NCBI GenBank assembly: GCA_024404475.1
Contig: JAKSPV010000089.1
Location: forward strand, 1 to 6,102
From: Clostridia bacterium
Lineage (GTDB): Bacteria; Bacillota; Clostridia; Oscillospirales; CAG-272
Direction of reading: 5' to 3'
Length of the DNA stretch: 6,102 bases
The notes under the pieces were generated by a model. That model was not told the origin of the DNA and searched no databases. It saw nothing but the letters and a program-made list of their open reading frames with translations. Position 1 is the stretch's first letter. Each line of letters begins with the position of its first letter. Positions 1 through 6,014 of this stretch are shown piece by piece. The position numbers were made by a program, and so were the translations under genes.

Positions 1-1
1 C

Positions 2-715
2 TCCGCTTCGTTTCTCGCTTTCCTGATTATCCCGCTTCTGACGATGCGTTCCTTCTCCGGCGAAAAGAGTTCCCGCACGGATCAGCTTCTCTATTCCTTG
101 CCCATACGAACGAGCGGTATCGTCCTCGGCAAATACTTCGCCGCCGTGACGGTGCTGGCGATCCCGCTTGCCGTTTCCGGCATCTATCCGCTGGTGCTCC
201 GCGCGCTCGGTGACGTCCGCCTCCTCAACGCGTACGTTGCGCTTGTCGCGCTGTTCCTCCTCGGCTGCGCGCTCGTCGCCGTCTGTATGTTCATCTCGTC
301 CCTGACGGAAAGCCAGGTCATCGCCGCCGTTCTCAGCGTCGGCGTCGTGATCCTCATGTACGCGATGAACTCTTTTGCTGCGGCGATCTCCGTCGAGCCG
401 AGCGTCTCTCTGACGGCGCTGATCGTGCTTGCCGTCTTTGTCGCAGTGCTCACGTACCTTCTGACGAAGAGCTGGATCATCTCGCTCTCCGTCGGCGGCG
501 TGCTCACGCTTCTCACGGTCATCTTCTACGCGATCGACAAGTCGAAATTCGAGGGCCTCGTCCCGGAGATCATCTCGAAGGTCGCGTTCTTTGACCGGAT
601 CATCAACTTCGCGAACGGTATCGCCGACATCGGCGCGATCGTTTACTACGTATCCGTCGCATGCCTCTTCCTTTTCCTGACGACGCAGTCGCTCGAAAAG
701 AAACGCTGGGCGTGA
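2..715 (+). CDS. ABC-2 / GldF-type transporter permease, 5'-truncated
   Basis: This is the membrane subunit of an ABC exporter of the type annotated as gliding motility or multidrug ABC-2 permease. The reading frame is open to the left edge, so the ATG at 44 is internal: it is the Met of the conserved motif T14-M15-R16, continuing with E21-K22, T26, L29-L30 and P34 (numbering the 237 visible residues). In the family this T-M-R..E-K...T..LL...P stretch follows the first transmembrane helix, so only a few tens of residues are missing. Further hydrophobic segments lie at about 46-69, 76-100, 106-128, 138-155, 158-178 and 210-228. The C-terminus (F203, G206-I207-D209, Y215-Y216, then LFLTTQSLEKKRW) matches the usual GldF ending. 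The cognate ATPase is not in the window and is expected upstream. The transported substrate is unknown. The family call is firm; any gliding role is not implied. Confidence 0.9.
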   Translation, partial: SASFLAFLIIPLLTMRSFSGEKSSRTDQLLYSLPIRTSGIVLGKYFAAVTVLAIPLAVSGIYPLVLRALGDVRLLNAYVALVALFLLGCALVAVCMFISSLTESQVIAAVLSVGVVILMYAMNSFAAAISVEPSVSLTALIVLAVFVAVLTYLLTKSWIISLSVGGVLTLLTVIFYAIDKSKFEGLVPEIISKVAFFDRIINFANGIADIGAIVYYVSVACLFLFLTTQSLEKKRWA

Positions 716-720
716 GGAGG
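714..720 (+). promoter_or_regulatory. Shine-Dalgarno GAGGAGG overlapping the permease stop
   Basis: GAGGAGG starts inside the TGA stop of the permease (713-715) and lies 8 bases before the ATG at 729. It decides the start of the next gene. An in-frame GTG at 720 overlaps the last base of this site, so it cannot be the start served by it. Confidence 0.85.
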
Positions 721-728
721 TGACAGAC

Positions 729-2222
729 ATGGAACAGAACAAACTTTCGAAACGCCTGCGCCTCGGCTCGTACAGTCTCGTGCTCTGCGCGATCGTACTT
801 GTCGCCGTCATCGTTCTGAACGTCATCGTGTCGTCGCTCCCGACGAAATACACGAGTATCGACATCTCTCCCTCCGCCGTCACCGAGCTCGGTGACGTGA
901 CGCGGGACTACGCCGCGTCGCTCACGGGCGGTGTTACGCTGTACCAGATCGCGTCGAGCGGCAGCGAGGACGAGGTAGTCAAAACGCTCCTCCGCCACTA
1001 CGCGGAGCTTTCTCCCCGTATCACTTTCAAATCGGTCGATCCCGTGACGAATCCGACGTTCCTTTCCGCGTTCGGTGCGGAAAACACGGAAGAGAACAGT
1101 GTCATCGTCGTCAATGACGAAGACGAAACACGCTTCAAGGTCCTGCCTTATACCGATCTTTTGGAGTTCTACATCGCCGAGTTTGACGACTTCTTCTCGT
1201 ACGGAGAGGCGGACTATTATTATAAGGTCTATTCGACGTACTACCAGACCGAACTTACGATAACAGAATACTTCAAGGGCGAGCAGATGATCACCTCCGC
1301 GATCGACTACGTCGTGAGCGACGATCTGCCGAACGTCTACGTCCTGACCGGCCACGGCGAGTCCGCGCTGGAGGATTCAACGGCATCCATGCTTGACGCC
1401 GATAACCTGATCATCCACAACGATTTTTCGCTCATTCTGCAGCCGTCCGTGCCGGACGACGCCTCCGTCGTGATCATCTGTCTGCCGACAGCCGATATCG
1501 GTGCGGACGAGGCAGCGGCGCTTTCCGATTTCATCGACCGCGGCGGCGCACTCCTTCTCGTGTCGAGCTACGCCTCGGAAATCCGTTTCGCCGAAATGCC
1601 GAACCTTATGTCGCTTGCCGGAAAAATGGGTCTCACCGCGAAAAACGGCTTCCTCTGCGACGAGGACACGAATCATTTCACCTACTATAACCGCCAGTAC
1701 TACGCGCTGCTTCCTACCGCCAATACGTACGGCCCGCTGTCGCTGCTCGACGGAGCCGCCTCAAAGACATTCATGTTCCTCAGTGCGCACCCGATCGCCG
1801 CTCTTCCGGAATACGACGGCAAAGCTGCCGTGACAGCGCTGCTTGCCACGTCCGATAAGGGCTATATCAAACTTGACACCTCCTCAATCGCCCGCACGGA
1901 GGGCGACGAGACCGGCGAGTTCATGATGGGCGCTTTCTCCGAGATGCCCGAAGAGAACGGCGGAGGCCGCTTCGTCTGGTATTCCAGCTCGTATATCCTC
2001 GCGGATCTCTACGCCAACCGCGATCTCTTCATCTGCACGGCAAACTACCTCGCCGACCGCGAGACCTCGATCTCCATTTCCTCGAAGCTGCTTGAGGAAA
2101 CGTACCTTGCCCCGATGAGCGAAGGACGGATCAACGCATGGTCTGCCGTCATCATCTTTGTGATCCCCGGCTTTATCCTGGCGGGCGGCTTCTTTATTTG
2201 GTTCCGCCGCCGTCGCCGCTGA
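729..2222 (+). CDS. GldG-like ABC transporter auxiliary protein, anchored at both ends
   Basis: This 497-residue protein resembles the GldG / ABC_transp_aux family, the extracytoplasmic partner of GldF-type permeases. It has one hydrophobic helix near the N-terminus (about 14-37) after a basic stretch, a large domain of some 430 residues, and a second helix at about 470-492 followed by five arginines that should hold the tail in the cytoplasm. Family landmarks are visible: FKGEQMITSAIDYV (about 182-195), the VYVLTGHGE strand-loop (203-211), and a strand-helix-strand segment ending in DRGGALLLVSS (about 270-280). In related proteins this fold resembles a Rossmann or glutamine-amidotransferase-like domain without known catalysis. 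I start it at ATG 729, not GTG 720, because the Shine-Dalgarno is spaced for the ATG. It sits 13 bases after the permease and 9 before the DUF4340 gene. Its role is probably to couple the permease to an envelope substrate. The function is inferred and the family call is good. Confidence 0.9.
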   Translation: MEQNKLSKRLRLGSYSLVLCAIVLVAVIVLNVIVSSLPTKYTSIDISPSAVTELGDVTRDYAASLTGGVTLYQIASSGSEDEVVKTLLRHYAELSPRITFKSVDPVTNPTFLSAFGAENTEENSVIVVNDEDETRFKVLPYTDLLEFYIAEFDDFFSYGEADYYYKVYSTYYQTELTITEYFKGEQMITSAIDYVVSDDLPNVYVLTGHGESALEDSTASMLDADNLIIHNDFSLILQPSVPDDASVVIICLPTADIGADEAAALSDFIDRGGALLLVSSYASEIRFAEMPNLMSLAGKMGLTAKNGFLCDEDTNHFTYYNRQYYALLPTANTYGPLSLLDGAASKTFMFLSAHPIAALPEYDGKAAVTALLATSDKGYIKLDTSSIARTEGDETGEFMMGAFSEMPEENGGGRFVWYSSSYILADLYANRDLFICTANYLADRETSISISSKLLEETYLAPMSEGRINAWSAVIIFVIPGFILAGGFFIWFRRRRR

Positions 2223-2226
2223 GGTG
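2221..2226 (+). promoter_or_regulatory. Shine-Dalgarno GAGGTG overlapping the upstream stop
   Basis: GAGGTG shares its first two bases with the TGA stop at 2220-2222 and precedes the ATG at 2232 by 5 bases (7 from the GAGG core). It supports that start and suggests reinitiation by ribosomes finishing the previous gene. Confidence 0.75.
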
Positions 2227-2231
2227 CTCCC

Positions 2232-3257
2232 ATGGCGAAGACAAAAAATAAACGGCCGCTGATCCTCTGTGTCGCCGCCGCTGCGGTGATCGTGCTTCTC
2301 GTGCTGCTCCGCTTCCTGCCGGGGTGGCTCGAAACGCCGGAGAAGCCGGCGGAAACCGGCTCGACCGATACGACTGCCGCGATCACGGATTACCTCTATA
2401 CCGACCTCCGCACACTGACCTATACGGCGGGCGGGGAAACGATGCATTTCTCGCGTGACGCCGAGGGCGCGTGGACCTACCTCGACGATCCCGCGTTCCC
2501 GCTCCTCCCCGATCCGCTCGAGAACATGGCGAGCTATATTTCTCAGCTCTCCTCGGCGCGGAAACTGGGCGCCGACAGCGGCGCCTACGGCTTTGACGAG
2601 CCGACGCTCGCCGTCGAGGCCACCTACGCGGACGGTACCGTCCTTACGCTTACAGAGGGCGCGTACAGCGCATTCACCGGGCAGTATTACCTTCTGTGCG
2701 GCGGCGAGGTCTGCCTCGTTTCGCCGATGCTGCTCCAATGCTTCAGCGTCCCGCTGTCCGATATGATCACGCTTGACACGCTGCCTGCCGCCTTGACGGA
2801 ACATTCGATCCGCAGAATGGAACTCCGCGGCCCGGACGGCCGGGAGAAAACGATCGACGACGAGAACGGCGTATTGCTCGTCATGGACGTCTCGACGTAC
2901 GTCTTCCCGCTGACGACGTGGATCGCGCCGCACGCCACAGCAGACGAACTTGCCGAACTCGGCATTACCGAGAGCAGCGCCTCGCTGACCGTTTCGTACG
3001 AGGCGGAGGTCAGCCCGTCGCCGGAGATCGCGCCCGAGAAGCAGATCCTCTCGTTCACCTATCGCTTCGGCAAAATTGCCACGCCCGAGAGCGAAAGCGG
3101 CGAGACGGACGAGCCCGTCGTCTGCTTCACGTTCGGTGACTCCACGATCGTCTATGTGATGCAGGCGTCGCTGCTTGATGACCTCTGGCAGTTCCTCGAT
3201 TATGAAGTGCCGGAAACGTTCGATCCGACAGAGCCGCCGGTCTATGAAGCCGGCTGA
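2232..3257 (+). CDS. DUF4340 domain-containing membrane-anchored protein
   Basis: This 341-residue protein has a basic N-terminus, one hydrophobic helix (about 10-30) and a Pro/Thr-rich spacer (33-50), then an all-beta-looking extracytoplasmic region. C13 lies early in the hydrophobic stretch and does not form a lipobox, so it looks like a helix-anchored protein and not a lipoprotein. The body fits DUF4340: residues 74-84 (S-R-D..G-A-W-T-Y), 119-125 (Y-G-F-D-E-P-T), then V-E-A-T-Y-A-D-G-T and Y-Y-L-L..G-E-V-C-L-V-S. A weaker second copy follows (E242-L-G-I-T-E, T253-V-S-Y, then F299-T-F-G-D-S and V307 onward), so the domain looks internally duplicated. Two acidic, Pro/Ser-rich stretches (about 257-270 and 284-295) interrupt the second copy. 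DUF4340 genes commonly follow GldF/GldG-like genes, as here. The molecular function is unknown. The start is set by GAGGTG just upstream. Confidence 0.9.
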   Translation: MAKTKNKRPLILCVAAAAVIVLLVLLRFLPGWLETPEKPAETGSTDTTAAITDYLYTDLRTLTYTAGGETMHFSRDAEGAWTYLDDPAFPLLPDPLENMASYISQLSSARKLGADSGAYGFDEPTLAVEATYADGTVLTLTEGAYSAFTGQYYLLCGGEVCLVSPMLLQCFSVPLSDMITLDTLPAALTEHSIRRMELRGPDGREKTIDDENGVLLVMDVSTYVFPLTTWIAPHATADELAELGITESSASLTVSYEAEVSPSPEIAPEKQILSFTYRFGKIATPESESGETDEPVVCFTFGDSTIVYVMQASLLDDLWQFLDYEVPETFDPTEPPVYEAG

Positions 3258-3261
3258 GGTG
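3256..3261 (+). promoter_or_regulatory. Shine-Dalgarno GAGGTG overlapping the DUF4340 stop
   Basis: GAGGTG overlaps the TGA stop at 3255-3257, with only 5 bases between its GAGG core and ATG 3265. It argues against the longer in-frame start at 3175, which would lie 83 bases inside the DUF4340 gene. The GTG at 3259 is in frame but lies within the site itself. Confidence 0.7.
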
Positions 3262-3264
3262 ATT

Positions 3265-3678
3265 ATGAAAACGATCGTATATGAAACGCTTCCGCCGGAA
3301 GCTCTGGCGATCCGCATGCAGGTCTTCGTCCGGGAGCAGGGCTTCACGGATGAGGAGGACGAGCACGACGGCTCGTCGATCCATCTTGTCCTCTTTGACG
3401 GCGAGACGCCCGTCGCGACCTGCCGCACGTACCTGCTTGATGAAGAGACCTACCTCATCGGGCGCGTCGCCGTTGTAAAATCACGCCGCGGGGAGCACCT
3501 CGGTGCGCTTGTTCTCAGCGAAGCGGAGAACGAGATCCGCCGCCGCGGTGGAAAAGCCGTCGTCATCCACGCACAGATGCAGGCGCGGGACTTCTATCTG
3601 AAACAGGGCTACGCCGAGCGCGGCGTTTTTGACCTCGATCAGGGCTGCCCGCACACGTGGCTGGATAAGAGATTATAA
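3265..3678 (+). CDS. GNAT family N-acetyltransferase (YjcF/ElaA-like)
   Basis: This is a small cytoplasmic acetyltransferase of 137 residues, close to the usual length of the YjcF/ElaA branch of GNAT enzymes, which transfer an acyl group from acyl-CoA to an unknown acceptor. Family marks in order are R17..V20-F21-V22-R23-E24-Q25-G26, the acidic cluster 30-35, A51-T52-C53-R54, the strand I65-G66-R67-V68-A69-V70, the acyl-CoA pyrophosphate loop R75-G76-E77-H78-L79-G80, H102-A103-Q104-M105-Q106-A107, F110-Y111, G115-Y116 and P129-H130. In the loop (usual form R-x-x-G-x-G/A) H78 stands where the first glycine is common; G80 is kept. The start is ATG 3265, served by GAGGTG; the frame is open back to 3175, but that stretch is within the DUF4340 gene and does not look like GNAT. 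It is the last gene of the + operon, directly before a terminator. A functional tie to the transporter is not shown. Confidence 0.9.
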   Translation: MKTIVYETLPPEALAIRMQVFVREQGFTDEEDEHDGSSIHLVLFDGETPVATCRTYLLDEETYLIGRVAVVKSRRGEHLGALVLSEAENEIRRRGGKAVVIHAQMQARDFYLKQGYAERGVFDLDQGCPHTWLDKRL

Positions 3679-3710
3679 AAAAAGGGCAATCGTTTGATTG
3701 CCCTTTTTCT
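3677..3710. terminator. Bidirectional intrinsic terminator between convergent genes
   Basis: A perfect 8-bp inverted repeat, GGGCAATC (3684-3691) and GATTGCCC (3696-3703), encloses a 4-base GTTT loop. Seven A's (3677-3683) precede it and TTTTTCTTT (3704-3712) follows, so each strand shows a hairpin followed by a T tract. A/T pairing can lengthen the stem to about 13 bp. It ends the GNAT operon on the + strand and the comF/hydrolase operon on the - strand. The A tract overlaps the GNAT stop codon, and the T-rich side runs into the hydrolase stop at 3711-3713. Confidence 0.92.
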
Positions 3711-5228
3711 TTACGGTTCGATGTGCATTTCCTCCGTCTTGCCGTTCCAGTCGAGTACGACCGTGATCGGGCGATCGGCGGTGACGTGCAGAACGGGTTT
3801 TTCATCATCCGACGCACGCGCGTCACAGATGAGTGACACCGTCGCGTCGCCGAGTCGGTAGTTCTCGATGCCGTGCCGCTCCGTGCGATTTACGTGCCAG
3901 ACGATGCGATGATGCAAGGCGTCCGACTCAATGCCGAAGACGAACTCAAAGAGGATCGAGATCGGCGCGAGCCCCGTCCAGCCGACGAAATCCTTTTGCG
4001 CGCGCTCGTTTGCACATGTGCCGTCGCACTCCGCGCTGTAATTCTCGTGCAGCGTGCCGGTGACGTTGAAGACGGACGTGACGAGCCCGACATAGTTCTC
4101 CGCGATCGACGCGGCGAGCTTTTCATAGCCGTACTTGCGGAGCCCGAGCAGCACCATGTAATTGGTCGGTGCCCAGACGGCGCCGCGCCAGCCGCAGTAT
4201 TCCGGTGTGTAGAGCGGGTGATCGGCGGCGAGCGACGGGATCATCCACTTGCGCTTGAATTCACCCTCGTTTTCGAGATGCGCGATGAAATCTGCGCGGC
4301 GATCCTCCGGCACGAGCCCGGCGATCAGCGTCCAGTACGCGCCGATCGACTTTGCCGTGCCGAGCGAGCCGTCGCGGTAGCGATCGAAATAGAACTTCTC
4401 GTTCTCGTCCCACATCTTGTCGATCGCTTTGCCAAGGAGTTCTTCCTCCTCGCGGAGCCAGCCGGTCTCGTCTTCGCGGCCGAGCACCTTCGCCATCTTC
4501 TGGAGAATCTGCGCGTTCATGTACTGCTGGGCACACGTGTCGATCCAGCTCATGAAGCCGTGGTGGTGGCTGACGTTGTATTCGGACTGCATCCGCGGCG
4601 TGTCGTCCATGCCGCACGCCCAGCCGGTGCTCCAGTAAGTACCGTCCTGCCACGTGCGGTGGAGCTGGAGCCAGTGATGATACGCCATGAGCGGATCGAA
4701 GACGCGCGCGAGGCGCTCTTTGTTGTCCGTCTGGAGAAAATACAGCCACTCCGACCACGCGAGAATGTTCGGCCCCGTGGAGCAGGGATCGTCACGCGTG
4801 AACTGTTCGCCGGGCTCGTCCTCGCAGATCTCGCGGCAGATGAAGCCGTCGCGGTGCTGATGCGAGTAGAAATTGTCGAGTGTCTTCTGAAAATCAAAGA
4901 TATGGCTTGCGTACTTGCCGAACATCACGATGAACGACGAGTCCCACATGAAGAGGTAGCCGTTGAACGCGGTGTCGATGAAGTTAGAGACGAAACCCGC
5001 TTCACGCTTGGCGCAGCGCAGATTGCGGAACGCGATCTGCCACGCTTTGTCGTAGCAGCGGAGCGTGTCGTCGTGTCCGTCCCAGATCGGGCGCGGCAGG
5101 CGCTCTTTGATCTCGTCGTACGCCGGGATCGCCGTGTCGTCCGCCGGCATCGAGAGAAACGTGTTTTTTGCGACGTGCGGCTCGGGGACGTACGTCAGGT
5201 TGTCGTTCATGAGAAAATGCTTTGCCAT
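3711..5228 (-). CDS. Cytoplasmic GH63/GH37-like glycoside hydrolase (MGH1-type domain)
   Basis: This 505-residue protein fits the (alpha/alpha)6-barrel glycosidases of the GH63/GH37 (trehalase, mannosylglycerate hydrolase) group, which hydrolyse alpha-glycosidic bonds with inversion. Visible landmarks are F93-M94-W95-D96-S97-S98-F99, Y121-S122-H123-Q124-H125-R126-D127-G128-F129, W203..G206-M207-D208-D209-T210-P211-R212, G346-W347-R348-G349-A350-V351-W352-A353-P354-T355-N356-Y357, H394-E395-N396-Y397 and G416-W417-T418-G419-L420. By family analogy D208 is the likely acid and E395 the likely base. The last 50-60 residues look like a small beta domain. There is no signal peptide or membrane segment, so the substrate should be an intracellular di- or oligosaccharide or glycoside. 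Which one cannot be read from the sequence. The start ATG at 5228 has AAAGGAA 7 bases upstream. The gene lies 27 bases after comF on the same strand and ends at the shared terminator. Eleven cysteines also fit a reduced cytoplasm. Confidence 0.88.
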   Translation of the reverse strand: MAKHFLMNDNLTYVPEPHVAKNTFLSMPADDTAIPAYDEIKERLPRPIWDGHDDTLRCYDKAWQIAFRNLRCAKREAGFVSNFIDTAFNGYLFMWDSSFIVMFGKYASHIFDFQKTLDNFYSHQHRDGFICREICEDEPGEQFTRDDPCSTGPNILAWSEWLYFLQTDNKERLARVFDPLMAYHHWLQLHRTWQDGTYWSTGWACGMDDTPRMQSEYNVSHHHGFMSWIDTCAQQYMNAQILQKMAKVLGREDETGWLREEEELLGKAIDKMWDENEKFYFDRYRDGSLGTAKSIGAYWTLIAGLVPEDRRADFIAHLENEGEFKRKWMIPSLAADHPLYTPEYCGWRGAVWAPTNYMVLLGLRKYGYEKLAASIAENYVGLVTSVFNVTGTLHENYSAECDGTCANERAQKDFVGWTGLAPISILFEFVFGIESDALHHRIVWHVNRTERHGIENYRLGDATVSLICDARASDDEKPVLHVTADRPITVVLDWNGKTEEMHIEP

Positions 5229-5235
5229 AGTCCAA

Positions 5236-5242
5236 TTCCTTT
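5236..5242 (-). promoter_or_regulatory. Shine-Dalgarno AAAGGAA for the glycoside hydrolase
   Basis: On the minus strand AAAGGAA precedes ATG 5228 by 7 bases, inside the 27-base gap after comF. The gap is too short to hold a separate promoter entirely outside coding sequence, so co-transcription with comF is likely. Confidence 0.7.
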
Positions 5243-5255
5243 CGGATCGTCAGAT

Positions 5256-6014
5256 TCAGATAAACCACGGCTCGTCCGCGGGCTTGTTTTCTTCTTTTAC
5301 GCGCTGCTGTGCCTTTGCCGCCGATAGAACGATCACGGGGAGATGCGGCCGCTCAGCCCGGAGAAGGTCAACGCACCGTGCCGCCGTCGCGCCGCTTGTC
5401 ACCATGTCGTCGAGCAGCACGATCCCGTCGATATCGGGAATGACCGTGTTCCGTTTCCGGCAGAAAGCCGCCTGCGCGTTTTCCTCGCGGTCGCCGCTCG
5501 TCTTCTGTTCCGTCCCGCCGGTGCGGGCGATCAGTTCGAGAAAAGGCATCCCGCACGCTTTGCCGACCGCTTTGGCAAGATCGCGCGCCTGATCAAAGCC
5601 GTATTCGCGCCTCGCGTCGGTGCTGCGCGGCGGATACGTGATCGCCCAATGACGGAGCGAGAGATGATACGTCCCCGCGTGCTCACGGAGAAGAGCGGAG
5701 AGTTCACCCGCCAGAAAGGGAAGTGCCGGGTGCTCGTCCTGCCGCTTGACCGTGTAGAGCAGCCGGTCGCCGAGCCGCTCGCTGTCGTAGTGATGATAGA
5801 AATAGAGCGACAAGAGCGTGACGTTTTCTCTTTTTTTCAGCGCACCCGGCCGGCAGAGACAGCGCCGCGCCGGGGAGCCGCACCTGTCGCATGGCTCGCA
5901 GAGGACAGCCGTCCATTTTCCGCGGCATGCGGGGCAGAGCGTTTCAGCGTCAGAAACATCAAGCACTTCGCCGCAGAGCGGACAGTGCGGCGGCACGAGA
6001 TAGCGGAGGATCAC
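5256..6014 (-). CDS. comF: ComF family protein (phosphoribosyltransferase-like, zinc-finger N-terminus)
   Basis: This protein belongs to the ComF/ComFC/GntX family. Members in naturally competent bacteria are needed for DNA uptake or processing of incoming DNA, but the family is also widespread in bacteria not known to be competent. From GTG 6014 the product has 252 residues. The N-terminus carries paired cysteines C11/C14, C27/C30, C39/C42/C45 and C52/C54, as expected for zinc-binding fingers. Next come Y127-P128-P129-R130 and R135-E137-Y138-G139-F140-D141-Q142-A143 (the family's R..RGFNQA block), Q170..R176..N179..A183-F184, and the PRPP-binding loop V199-L200-L201-D202-D203-M204-V205-T206-S207-G208-A209-T210. 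A longer frame starts at GTG 6077, but it adds a basic 21-residue tail with no clear ribosome site. GTG 6014 has GAGGAAGAAGG just upstream, overlaps a preceding stop as GTGA, and places the first Cys about ten residues in, as is usual. The glycoside hydrolase follows in the same operon. Confidence 0.92.
   Translation of the reverse strand: MILRYLVPPHCPLCGEVLDVSDAETLCPACRGKWTAVLCEPCDRCGSPARRCLCRPGALKKRENVTLLSLYFYHHYDSERLGDRLLYTVKRQDEHPALPFLAGELSALLREHAGTYHLSLRHWAITYPPRSTDARREYGFDQARDLAKAVGKACGMPFLELIARTGGTEQKTSGDREENAQAAFCRKRNTVIPDIDGIVLLDDMVTSGATAARCVDLLRAERPHLPVIVLSAAKAQQRVKEENKPADEPWFI

Noticed and set aside
44..715. Permease starting at ATG 44 as a complete gene
   Set aside because: The frame stays open to the left edge and the ATG is the conserved Met of the T-M-R motif, which follows the first membrane helix. 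The gene is truncated by the window.
603..1355. 250-residue open frame on the - strand opposite the permease/GldG junction
   Set aside because: It is Arg/Asp-rich with no domain pattern and is antisense to two genes with family motifs.
2343..2362. Small GC-rich inverted repeat (AGCCGG / CCGGCT) inside the DUF4340 gene
   Set aside because: The 6-bp stem has no T tract and sits in the linker after the membrane helix. It is expected by chance in GC-rich coding sequence.
3175..3264. 30-residue N-terminal extension of the GNAT gene
   Set aside because: It lies wholly within the DUF4340 coding sequence and its gap, is Ser/Arg-rich, and has no family similarity. The Shine-Dalgarno at 3256 supports ATG 3265.
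1884..3428. 514-residue open frame on the - strand, antisense to the GldG-like, DUF4340 and GNAT genes
   Set aside because: It crosses three well-supported genes and their junctions, is very rich in Arg and His, and has no known motif. It is a composition-driven shadow.
3873..5327. 484-residue open frame on the + strand, antisense to the glycoside hydrolase
   Set aside because: It lies opposite a gene with clear family motifs, shows Arg/Val/Glu-rich low-information sequence with no recognisable domain, runs across the gap into comF, and has no fitting ribosome site. It is explained by the GC-rich codon use of the real gene.
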